A stretch of DNA of 18,626 bases from an uncultured Bacillaceae bacterium (lineage in GTDB: Bacteria > Bacillota > Bacilli > Bacillales > Caldibacillaceae): assembly GCA_937951955.1 (NCBI GenBank), contig CALGAD010000053.1:1-18626 (forward strand), in the 5' to 3' direction. This document shows, piece by piece, positions 1 through 6,948 of this stretch. The notes beneath the pieces were generated by a model. It worked only from the letters and a program-made list of their open reading frames with translations. It was not told the DNA's origin and made no database searches. Both the position numbers and the translations under genes were made by a program. How positions within the stretch are numbered: position 1 is the first letter of the stretch; each line of letters starts with the position of its first letter.

Positions 1-84
1 CGGATTTCTGTTCAATCGGAAAAAGGAAGAGGTACAACGGTCATCATTGAAATTGCCTCATTAGAAAAGGAGGGCTTTTCATGA
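1..84 (+). CDS. Sensor histidine kinase, C-terminal end only (partial)
   Basis: Only the last 27 codons are in the window. They read as the end of a GHKL ATPase domain: a G2-box-like SEKGRGTTVIIEI segment followed by a short tail. The TGA stop overlaps the ATG of the response regulator by four bases (ATGA), the usual translational coupling of a kinase/regulator pair. Because the partner is of the CitB/DctR type and a DctB-like protein follows, the kinase is probably a DctS/CitA-type membrane sensor of dicarboxylates. That specificity is inferred from neighbours, since the sensor domain lies outside the window. Confidence 0.8.
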   Translation, partial: RISVQSEKGRGTTVIIEIASLEKEGFS

Positions 85-740
85 TTCGCGCTGTGATTGT
101 GGAAGACGATCCGATGGTGCTGGAAGTAAATAAGGCGTTTTTGAAAAAGAGCTCCTTTTATACGTGCATTGGCAGTGCCGGCACCGGAAAAGACGCGCTG
201 GAGCTAATCACGGAAACAAAACCGGATCTCGTTTTGCTCGATATTTATTTGCCGGATATGTCGGGCATTGACGTGCTGCGGGAAATACGAAAAAGAGATA
301 TCCCCGCCGATGTCATTATGATTACGGCAGCCAGAGACGTAAAGACGGTACAGCAAATTTTCCGGTTCGGAGCGGTCGATTATTTAGTGAAGCCATTCCG
401 CTATGAACGGTTTAAGCAGGCTTTGGATACGTACTACACAATGTGGAAAAAACTGAATCATCTCGATGCGGTCAGTCAGGCGGATATCGACGAATGGAAT
501 GAGAAAAAGGAACAGGAAGAAACGCTGCCGAAAGGATTAAGCGAGGTCACGCTGAAGCAAGTGCTGATGGCGCTCCATGACGAAGAAAAACCGAAAACGG
601 CGGAACAGCTGGCATCCAAGCTGGGAATGGCCCGGGTGACCGTCCGCCGTTATTTAGACTATCTCGTGAAAACAAATCAGATTCAAATGCAGGTCGAATA
701 CGGCCGTGTCGGCAGACCGAGCAATTATTACTTCGTTTAG
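81..740 (+). CDS. dctR: CitB/DctR-family response regulator
   Basis: This 219-residue two-component regulator has an N-terminal receiver domain (about residues 3-118). The acidic pair is D9/D10, the phospho-acceptor is D54 in LVLLDIYLPDMSG, the switch Thr is T82 and the conserved Lys is K104 in YLVKPF. The C-terminal part (about 150-219) holds a helix-turn-helix (TAEQLASKLGMARVTVRRYL) and the GRPxxxY ending typical of the CitB/CitT/DctR/MalR group, which controls uptake of citrate, malate, succinate or fumarate. AAGGAGG at 67-73 sits 7 bases before the ATG. The gene overlaps the kinase gene and is followed by a terminator. A likely target is the transporter operon starting near 840. The dctR symbol rests on family and context; malR/citT-like is the alternative. 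Confidence 0.88.
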   Translation: MIRAVIVEDDPMVLEVNKAFLKKSSFYTCIGSAGTGKDALELITETKPDLVLLDIYLPDMSGIDVLREIRKRDIPADVIMITAARDVKTVQQIFRFGAVDYLVKPFRYERFKQALDTYYTMWKKLNHLDAVSQADIDEWNEKKEQEETLPKGLSEVTLKQVLMALHDEEKPKTAEQLASKLGMARVTVRRYLDYLVKTNQIQMQVEYGRVGRPSNYYFV

Positions 741-771
741 CTAATTTATGTTTTTCGTTCCCACAGAGACC

Positions 772-803
772 AAAAAGACCAAAAAGAACATTATGGTCTT
801 TTT
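772..803 (+). terminator. Rho-independent terminator after the response regulator
   Basis: The arm AAAAAGACC (772-780) pairs with GGTCTTTTT (795-803) around a 14-base loop, and the 3' arm ends in a T run. It lies 32 bases after the regulator stop. Its T run abuts the -35 box of the next promoter. Confidence 0.75.
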
Positions 804-804
804 C

Positions 805-833
805 TTGTCTCCTTTATGTAAGCGCTTTATAAT
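805..833 (+). promoter_or_regulatory. Sigma-A-like promoter of the TRAP operon
   Basis: TTGTCT (805-810) is separated by exactly 17 bases from a perfect TATAAT (828-833). Transcription would start near 840, leaving a leader of about 50 bases before the first gene. It is placed directly after the regulator terminator, so the binding-protein/permease genes form a separate transcription unit. Confidence 0.7.
817..830 (+). promoter_or_regulatory. Candidate CcpA cre box
   Basis: TGTAAGCGCTTTAT fits the cre consensus TGWAANCGNTNWCA at every position except the last two bases. It lies in the spacer and overlaps the first bases of the -10 box, where bound CcpA would block RNA polymerase. Carbon catabolite repression of dicarboxylate uptake is common in bacilli. 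Binding here is inferred. Confidence 0.6.
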
Positions 834-852
834 GGGAATCATCAAACTAATG

Positions 853-872
853 GGAATATTGATAAATATTCC
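853..872. repeat. Perfect 8-bp inverted repeat in the leader before the dctB-like gene
   Basis: GGAATATT (853-860) and AATATTCC (865-872) are perfect inverted arms around a 4-base centre, ending 3 bases before the Shine-Dalgarno GGAGGT. A direct repeat TAATGGGAAT (830-839 and 848-857) overlaps it. It could be a regulator site or an mRNA hairpin that affects ribosome access. Confidence 0.5.
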
Positions 873-887
873 GATGGAGGTGGGCAC

Positions 888-1928
888 ATTATTGATAAAG
901 CAAGTCTGCAAATAAAATTTGTGCTAGTTATTTTAATCTCCATCGTCCTGTTAGCCGCCTGTTCTGCACGGGATTATCCGGTGGATCATGAACAGCTCAG
1001 TGAAGAGGAACGGATCGTCATCCGCTTTTCCCACGTTGTAGGAGAAGAGACGCCGAAAGGGTTAGCGAGCAGGCGTTTCGCCAAACTGGTAGAGGAACGC
1101 ACGGACGGCTTTGTGGAAGTGCAAGTGTTTCCGAATAGTTTCCTATATAAAGACGGAGAGGAGCTGGACGCCCTCATTAATGGGGAAGTCGAGATGATTG
1201 CTCCGGCAACGTCAAAAATTACTTCCCTCGTCCCCGAATGGCAAGTGATGGATTTGCCCTTCGCCTTTCGGACGATGGAAGAAGTAAAGGAATATATCGA
1301 TGGTCCGGCTGGCGAAGTGCTGAAAAAGAAATTGCGGGAACAGGGCATCAGCCCCCTCGCTTTTTGGGATAACGGATTTAAACAAATGACGAACAATGAA
1401 CGTCCTCTTCGCGTTCCGGAAGATTTTCGTGATTTGCAGTTCCGGATTATGGCGAGCGACGTGTTGAAGGAGCAATTTCAACTGTTGGGCGCTGAAGCAA
1501 AAGTAGAAACTTTTGATCAGGTATTCTCGGTGCTGGAAAAGCAGACGTTAAACGCCCAGGAAAATACGTTTTCCAATATTGTAAACCGGAAAGTGCATCA
1601 CGTTCAGGATTACATAACGGTAAGCAATCATGGCTATCTCGGCTATGTCGTGCTGATGAACAATCAGTTTTGGAAAAAACTGCCCGATGAAGTTCAAATC
1701 GTCATTTTGGATGCACTGGAAGAAGTAACCGCATGGCAGCAGTCCCTGGCCGAAGAAGTGAACAGGGAAAAATATGATTATTTGACCGCCTGCCAATGCA
1801 TTGACATTCACGAGCTGTCCGACGCAGAGAGAAAACAGTGGGAAGAAGCTCTATTACCTTTATATGAATCTTTTAGCGAAAGGTATGGAGCTATTTATAT
1901 AGACTATCTTCCAAAAAATAAAAGATAA
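888..1928 (+). CDS. dctB: DctB-like / TRAP DctP-family binding lipoprotein
   Basis: The protein is a DctP-family solute-binding protein. It opens with a lipoprotein signal (VLVILISIVLLAAC, a LAAC lipobox). The mature part carries the family's substrate-binding Arg in LQFRIMASD (R175 counted from GTG 921). FSHVVGEETPKGLA, PEWQVMDLP and NGFKQMTNN resemble B. subtilis DctB, a binding protein that works as co-sensor with DctS rather than as a plain transport subunit. The start is uncertain. GTG 921 lacks a good ribosome site and leaves the signal without positive charges. GGAGGT (876-881) is placed for an in-frame ATT at 888 or 891, which adds IDKASLQIKF. TTG 892 is out of frame and stops after 7 codons. 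It is adjacent to the kinase/regulator genes and 21 bases before the TAXI gene. It could alternatively serve the TRAP permease. Confidence 0.82.
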   Translation: MIDKASLQIKFVLVILISIVLLAACSARDYPVDHEQLSEEERIVIRFSHVVGEETPKGLASRRFAKLVEERTDGFVEVQVFPNSFLYKDGEELDALINGEVEMIAPATSKITSLVPEWQVMDLPFAFRTMEEVKEYIDGPAGEVLKKKLREQGISPLAFWDNGFKQMTNNERPLRVPEDFRDLQFRIMASDVLKEQFQLLGAEAKVETFDQVFSVLEKQTLNAQENTFSNIVNRKVHHVQDYITVSNHGYLGYVVLMNNQFWKKLPDEVQIVILDALEEVTAWQQSLAEEVNREKYDYLTACQCIDIHELSDAERKQWEEALLPLYESFSERYGAIYIDYLPKNKR

Positions 1929-1949
1929 GATTAAAAGGGAGGAGAAGAG

Positions 1950-3032
1950 ATGGGTAAATTGAAAAAAGCGTTGCTGTTTCTGGCAATGGCACTTTTGGTG
2001 CTGTTCCTTGCCGCCTGCAACGGGGGCAGCGATGATTCCGGAGATTCGGAAAGCAGCGATACTGGCGGTGACAGTGAAGGGACAGAAGAAGCAGCGGAGG
2101 AAGGGGAAAGTGCCGACTATCCGAGCACGGTAACAATCGGTACCGCATCCCAGGGGGGAACATATTACATCTGGGGCGGCGGACTCGCCAATTTATTGGA
2201 AGAACATTTAGGCATTACATCCAACGTGGAAGTTACCGGAGGTCCGGTGCATAACATTCAATTGCTGGATGCCGATGACATCCAGATCGGGATGGTAACG
2301 GAAGGTCCGCTATATGAAGGAATTCATGGAGAAGGGGATTGGACAGGAGGAAACACGTACGAAGATATTCGCGTCATTTTCCCGATGTACCATACGCCGT
2401 TCCACTGGTGGTCTACGGCGGAATCCGGTGTGACAAGCATTTTGGAGCATGAAGGCGAGCGGGTCGGGGTCGGTCCTGCCGGAGGAACGCCGGGAACGTA
2501 TAACCCGCTCATTTATGAAGCCCTCGGCATTGAGACCGGCGATCAAGTACAGGCCGGCGCCAGTGACATGGCATCGCAAATGATGGACGGTCAGCTCGAT
2601 CACATTGGTTTCGCTGCCGGTATTCCGATTGCAGCAGTAACAGAAATTGAAGCGCAAATGGACATTAATATTTACGGAATTGACGGAGAAGAACGGGAAA
2701 AGGTGAAAGAGGCACTGCCGTACTTTGTCGACTTTGTCATCCCGAAAGACACGTATGAATCCCTAGATTCTGACATTGAGACGATTGCCCAATATAACTT
2801 CGGGGTCGTCCACAAAAATGCCAACGAAGATTTTGTCTATGACTTTGTCAAAGCATATCACGAAAACATTGAACAAATGATCACGACCCACGCTTCCGCT
2901 GAAGAAGCAAGGGATCCGGAAGCGATTTTAATTAACGAAAGCTATCCGATGCATCCTGGGGCCATCCGCTACTATGAAGAAATCGGCATCGAACTTCCGG
3001 AGGCTGTTTATCCGCCAGAATGGAATAACTAA
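1950..3032 (+). CDS. TAXI-family TRAP transporter solute-binding lipoprotein
   Basis: This 360-residue extracellular binding protein belongs to the TAXI family, which usually pairs with fused DctQM permeases. A lipoprotein signal peptide ends at the LAAC lipobox (lipidated C23). An acidic Ser/Gly/Glu-rich linker (about 24-55) follows. The binding domain begins with VTIGTASQGGTYYIWGGGLA and continues with VTGGPVHNIQLL and DIQIGMVTEGP, as in TAXI proteins. GGGAGGAG at 1937-1944 gives a clear start. The gene directly precedes its probable membrane partner, separated by a hairpin at 3054-3092. TAXI ligands include glutamate, 2-oxoglutarate and other carboxylates. The ligand here is unknown, but the cluster suggests a di- or tricarboxylate. 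Confidence 0.9.
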   Translation: MGKLKKALLFLAMALLVLFLAACNGGSDDSGDSESSDTGGDSEGTEEAAEEGESADYPSTVTIGTASQGGTYYIWGGGLANLLEEHLGITSNVEVTGGPVHNIQLLDADDIQIGMVTEGPLYEGIHGEGDWTGGNTYEDIRVIFPMYHTPFHWWSTAESGVTSILEHEGERVGVGPAGGTPGTYNPLIYEALGIETGDQVQAGASDMASQMMDGQLDHIGFAAGIPIAAVTEIEAQMDINIYGIDGEEREKVKEALPYFVDFVIPKDTYESLDSDIETIAQYNFGVVHKNANEDFVYDFVKAYHENIEQMITTHASAEEARDPEAILINESYPMHPGAIRYYEEIGIELPEAVYPPEWNN

Positions 3033-3053
3033 TTTCCAGATGGAGAGGTAAGT

Positions 3054-3092
3054 GGATAGATTCCCTGACAGCCCCCGTCCGGGAATCTATTC
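3054..3092 (+). terminator. Intra-operon hairpin, probable partial terminator or mRNA stabiliser
   Basis: ATAGATTCCC (3056-3065) pairs perfectly with GGGAATCTAT (3081-3090). Two outer pairs (one of them G-U) extend the stem, an inner GAC/GTC stem caps it, and a run of T follows at 3096-3100. It lies between the TAXI gene and the permease gene. It would let binding protein be made in excess over permease through partial read-through or 3'-end protection. Confidence 0.7.
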
Positions 3093-3134
3093 CCATTTTT
3101 CGCACGGAAAATTAGAGAGTGAGGAGGAGAAACG

Positions 3135-5153
3135 TTGTCTGAAGAAAAAAAGCAGCCGGAAGAAAAAACGAACAATAAGGAAGAACAGCCGAAAAGTCAA
3201 ACAGCCTTTTTAAAAGACGGAAAAATTGATACGACCATTGATGAAGATGCGCTGGAATCTGCTTCCGGCACACGCAACCTCACCGGCTGGGTCCGTTACG
3301 TATTTATGACCATTGCCATCATCGGCGCCCTCTTTCATTTATACATTCTCAACTTAAATCCCATCGACCCTTGGGTCTTTCGCAGCACCCACTTAGTTTT
3401 CGGTACGGTGTTAGGATTCATGCTTTATCCGGGCTGGCGGTCAAAGTCGAATAAAATTCCGCTGATTGACTGGATTTTAATTATTATTTCCATTTATATC
3501 GGCTACTATATTTACGCCAACTTAGACCAGATCGTTTTCCGGTTTGGCGTTGTGCCGACGGATATGGACTTTTACGTTGCGTTAGCCGGATTGTTGCTCG
3601 TCATTGAGTTTACGAGACGTACGAGCGGCTGGACGTTGCCGATTCTTGCCTTCGTCTTTATTGCATACGTATTTTTAGGTCCTTACTTGCCGGGAATCCT
3701 TAACCATAATGGCTATTCGTTAGAGCGGTTCGTCACCTACGTGTATGGCCTTGATGGCGTTTTTGGCGTTACGACCGATGTATCTTCGAAATATATTATT
3801 CTCTTTATCATCTTTGGGGCGTTCCTGCAAATGTCCGGGGTCGGCCAGTACTTTATGAAAGTTGCCTTTGCCGTTGCCGGTGGCTTGCGGGGAGGACCGG
3901 CGAAAGTGGCCGTATTCTCTTCTGCGCTGATGGGAATGATTAACGGTACTTCTGCCGGAAACGTTGTAGCGACCGGATCGCTTACGATTCCACTTATGAA
4001 AAAGACCGGATATCCTGCCCGTTTCGCAGCGGCTACGGAAGCTACAGCCTCATCCGGAGGACAATTGCTTCCGCCGATTATGGGGGCTGGAGCTTTCCTT
4101 ATGGCGGAAATTACCGGTATAAAATATTCGGAAATTATTATTGCTGCAGCCATTCCGGCAATTCTATATTTCACGTCCGTCTATTTTATGGTCGATTTTC
4201 AGGCGGTAAAATCCGGGCTTGTCGGCCTGTCAAGAAAACAGCTGCCTTCTTTCAATGAAATTGGAAGACATGTGTATTTGTTTATTCCGGTATTATTGTT
4301 AATTGTCATGCTCGTTCAAGGACGTTCAGTTATTTTTGCTGGAACGGTCGGCATTATTTCCAGCTTTGTCATCAGCCTTTTCAGCAAAGAAACCCGAATG
4401 GGATTAAAGAAAATATTATTGGCGTTAGAATTAGGGATGAAAAATGCTTTGCAGCTCATTGCCATTGTCGCCTGTGCCGGAATTATCGTCGGGGTCATCG
4501 CCCTTACCGGTGTCGGCCAGCGGTTCAGCTCCTTGATGCTGTCCATTGCCGATGACAACATGCTGCTTGCGCTGATTTTTGCCATGGCGATTGCGATTAT
4601 TCTCGGAATGGGAATGCCGACAACTGCCGCCTATGCGGTTGCAGCATCGGTCGTCGCACCTGGGTTAATCAACATGGGGCTTGATCCGCTGACCGCCCAT
4701 TTATTCGTCTTCTATTTTGCAGTCATTTCTGCAATTACACCGCCAGTGGCACTCGCTGCCTTTGCAGCAGCCGGAATTTCCGGCACCGATCCGATGAAAA
4801 CCGGCTTTAAAGCATTTCAGCTTGGACTGGCCGCCTTTATCGTGCCGTTTATGTTTTTCTACAGTCCGGAATTATTGCTTGAAGCAGGGAATACCGTAAC
4901 GATTGCGCTTGCCGTCATTACCGCGCTGCTTGGAGTTTACTTGCTGGCGGCAGCAGTTCAAGGCTGGTTTTTCGGCAAATCAGCCAAGTGGTATAGCCGC
5001 ATATTGTTATTGGCTGCGGCCCTCCTCTTCATGATTTCCGGAGTTGTCACGGATTTCATCGGCCTGGCTGTTGTAGCTGCCGTTATTGTAATTCAAAAGT
5101 TTTTCCATCGAGGAGGCACCCCGGCTGGAAAAACGGAGGAAGCAGTTGGATAG
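3135..5153 (+). CDS. Fused TRAP transporter permease (DctQM)
   Basis: This 672-residue polytopic membrane protein is a TRAP permease with the small DctQ-like part (about residues 50-190) fused to the large DctM part (about 200-610), plus extra C-terminal membrane segments. The N-terminus is hydrophilic and charged (Glu/Lys/Gln-rich, about 40 residues). DctM signatures are clear: GMINGTSAGNVVATGSLTIP, TEATASSGGQLLPPIMGAGA and GMGMPTTAAYAVAASVVAPG. The start is TTG 3135, 5 bases after GAGGAGGAG (3121-3129). The protein would use a sodium gradient to import substrate delivered by the TAXI lipoprotein upstream. A final hydrophilic tail ends at 5153. Confidence 0.93.
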   Translation: MSEEKKQPEEKTNNKEEQPKSQTAFLKDGKIDTTIDEDALESASGTRNLTGWVRYVFMTIAIIGALFHLYILNLNPIDPWVFRSTHLVFGTVLGFMLYPGWRSKSNKIPLIDWILIIISIYIGYYIYANLDQIVFRFGVVPTDMDFYVALAGLLLVIEFTRRTSGWTLPILAFVFIAYVFLGPYLPGILNHNGYSLERFVTYVYGLDGVFGVTTDVSSKYIILFIIFGAFLQMSGVGQYFMKVAFAVAGGLRGGPAKVAVFSSALMGMINGTSAGNVVATGSLTIPLMKKTGYPARFAAATEATASSGGQLLPPIMGAGAFLMAEITGIKYSEIIIAAAIPAILYFTSVYFMVDFQAVKSGLVGLSRKQLPSFNEIGRHVYLFIPVLLLIVMLVQGRSVIFAGTVGIISSFVISLFSKETRMGLKKILLALELGMKNALQLIAIVACAGIIVGVIALTGVGQRFSSLMLSIADDNMLLALIFAMAIAIILGMGMPTTAAYAVAASVVAPGLINMGLDPLTAHLFVFYFAVISAITPPVALAAFAAAGISGTDPMKTGFKAFQLGLAAFIVPFMFFYSPELLLEAGNTVTIALAVITALLGVYLLAAAVQGWFFGKSAKWYSRILLLAAALLFMISGVVTDFIGLAVVAAVIVIQKFFHRGGTPAGKTEEAVG

Positions 5154-5166
5154 GATTTTTCATGCG

Positions 5167-5198
5167 GAGGCTCCGGGTCTGTACGGCCCTGGGGCTTC
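5167..5198 (+). terminator. Hairpin after the TRAP operon, possible terminator
   Basis: GAGGCTCCGGG (5167-5177) pairs over 11 positions (three G-U) with CCTGGGGCTTC-side bases 5188-5198. The stem is stable, but only a mixed GTGTTATATT follows rather than a clean T run, so it may be an imperfect terminator. The rest of 5154-5300 shows no gene and no clear promoter. Confidence 0.45.
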
Positions 5199-5300
5199 GT
5201 GTTATATTCACGATGTGTGCATTGGAGTCCAAAAGTTTCCTTTGGCAATGAAGAGAACAAATGCAACTGTAAGCAAAATTGAGAAAAAGTAGGATGAAAA

Positions 5301-6746
5301 ATGGAACAGGAAACGAAAAAATTAACAAAGCGAAGAGCATTTTCCTTTTCCCGGCGGGTTCTCGCTTTCACCTTAGCGGCTGCCGGCTTCTTCGCGGTAT
5401 TTTTGCTGTTGCCGGCGGAGGTGGAATGGGAAGCGAGGACGGCCATTGCGGTGCTGCTCTTCGGATTATTGTTATGGGCGCTGGAACCAATTCCTCTCGG
5501 CATGACTTCCATCTTAACTTTGGTGCTTTTGCTTTTAATGAAAGCCGTCTCCATCGATGTCGCCTTAAGCGGTTTTGCCTCGCCGGCGGTTTTTTTAATT
5601 GTCGCCGGAATGATGATCGCCAAGGCGGTGAATGAAACCCCGCTGATGGACCGGCTTACGTATTCCTTGCTGGCAAAGTGGGGCCGGTCGCCGAAGGGAA
5701 TTTTTATCGGACTTTTTCTGCTGATGCAAGTACAGGCGTTTTTCATTCCGGCCACGGCGGTCCGGACCCAGCTCGTCATTCCTGTCGTTTTATCGGTCAT
5801 CACGGCAGTCGGGGCAAAAAAGGGGAGCAATTTCAGCAAATTAATGCTCATCGGCACGGCCTTTGCCGGCAATATTAGCGGCACGGCGATTTTAACGGCT
5901 GCCATCGGCAATATTCTCACCATCGAAATTTTGCAGCTTTACTTGGGCAGAACCTTATCCTATTTCGATTGGTTTCTGTACGCCTTTCCGATTTGGCTGC
6001 TGCTAATGGCAGCTATCCCGTTCATTGTCTGGAAAACGTACCCGCCGGAAGACTACTCCTTTGCCTCATTGCAGGAAGAGATGAAGAAAAAGAAAAGCGC
6101 GATTGGACCGCTTACGGGCAAGGAAATTAAATGTATCGTCATTTTGACGGGAACCGTGCTTCTGTGGATGACCCAGTCGCTGCACGGGTTTCATCCGACG
6201 GTACCTGCGCTCCTGGCGGTCGTGCTGTTTGCCATGCCGAAGATTGGCTTTGTCTCCTGGAAAAAGGTTATTAACGTCAACTTTGATATGGTGCTTCTGA
6301 TTGGTGCTACCCTTTCCCTCGGCATGGTGCTTATCGAAACGGGGGCGATTGATCTGCTGGCAAGCATGCTGAAAACGGATGCGGTCCTGAAAGCGTTTGG
6401 CAATCCGTGGCTTGCCATCCTAGTTGTCGTCATTGTCTCCCACCTGTACCATTTAGGGGTGACAAATGTATCTACCGCAGTCGTGACGCTGCTTCCGGTT
6501 TTGATCGGGCTTGCGAATCTTTCGGAAATGGATCCGATGGTCATCGTATTTGCGTCGTCCGTCTCGACGCTGTTTGGCTTTATTCTGATTGTAGAGACGA
6601 TGCCGAATGTCATCGTCCACGGAACGGGACTGGTAGCCCAGCGGGATTTTTATATCCCGGGGTTTTGGGCAACAGTGGCAAGCATTGTTATTGTTGCCGC
6701 CGTCGCCTTTACGTGGTGGCGCTGGCTCGGCTTTTGGCCGATGTAA
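5301..6746 (+). CDS. SLC13/DASS-family dicarboxylate or anion permease
   Basis: This 481-residue membrane protein has about a dozen hydrophobic segments and the two-fold repeated architecture of divalent anion:sodium symporters (CitT, SdcS, INDY). The N-terminus is basic. The first repeat contains FFIPATAVRTQLVIPVV and later GNISGTAILTAAIGNIL. The second contains TNVSTAVVTLLPVL (TNVST at 388-392). The family's Ser-Asn-Thr sodium/substrate motif is altered in the first half to Pro-Ala-Thr (150-152), so substrate or coupling ion may differ from classical members. The ribosome site is modest (AGTAGGAT at 5289). It sits between the TRAP operon and the catabolic operon on the same strand, which suggests a second route for the same or a related carboxylate. 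Confidence 0.82.
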   Translation: MEQETKKLTKRRAFSFSRRVLAFTLAAAGFFAVFLLLPAEVEWEARTAIAVLLFGLLLWALEPIPLGMTSILTLVLLLLMKAVSIDVALSGFASPAVFLIVAGMMIAKAVNETPLMDRLTYSLLAKWGRSPKGIFIGLFLLMQVQAFFIPATAVRTQLVIPVVLSVITAVGAKKGSNFSKLMLIGTAFAGNISGTAILTAAIGNILTIEILQLYLGRTLSYFDWFLYAFPIWLLLMAAIPFIVWKTYPPEDYSFASLQEEMKKKKSAIGPLTGKEIKCIVILTGTVLLWMTQSLHGFHPTVPALLAVVLFAMPKIGFVSWKKVINVNFDMVLLIGATLSLGMVLIETGAIDLLASMLKTDAVLKAFGNPWLAILVVVIVSHLYHLGVTNVSTAVVTLLPVLIGLANLSEMDPMVIVFASSVSTLFGFILIVETMPNVIVHGTGLVAQRDFYIPGFWATVASIVIVAAVAFTWWRWLGFWPM

Positions 6747-6861
6747 TAGGTAAAGGATATTTCAGGGTTCGCTGTTGGAATGCCGGAAAACAGAGGTCCT
6801 GCCTCCGTCACGGCGCCACCCACGATGCTCTTCCTAACAGGAAAGCAGGGTTAATTTCTTA

Positions 6862-6890
6862 TTGACTTTGAATATTGGATACAATATACT
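6862..6890 (+). promoter_or_regulatory. Strong sigma-A-like promoter of the catabolic operon
   Basis: TTGACT (6862-6867) and TATACT (6885-6890) are separated by exactly 17 bases, each one mismatch from consensus. Transcription should start near 6897, about 50 bases before the GTG of the lyase gene. The preceding 6747-6860 stretch shows no gene and no convincing terminator. Confidence 0.82.
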
Positions 6891-6896
6891 GTATAT
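6879..6896. promoter_or_regulatory. Operator-like palindrome over the -10 box
   Basis: Two nested symmetries share this site: ATACA-N6-TGTAT (6879-6894) and a 13-base palindrome ATATAC-T-GTATAT (6884-6896). Both cover the -10 box and the start region, a typical repressor position. The FadR-type GntR regulator encoded at 13315 in the same cluster is the natural candidate. That pairing is inference. Confidence 0.55.
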
Positions 6897-6948
6897 GAAA
6901 GAATTATCTAAATATTTTTATTAAACTGTAACAGGAGGTGGGGGAAAA

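Noticed and set aside
892..915. Short TTG-started peptide MIKQVCK ahead of the dctB-like gene as a leader peptide
   Set aside because: It is only seven codons, with no regulatory structure typical of attenuation. It is more simply explained as an out-of-frame codon beside the true start or the trace of a frameshift.
5093..5923. Long minus-strand open frame (276 codons) opposite the SLC13 gene
   Set aside because: It is the antisense shadow of a well-supported membrane protein gene, has no recognisable motif or ribosome site, and is rich in implausible composition.
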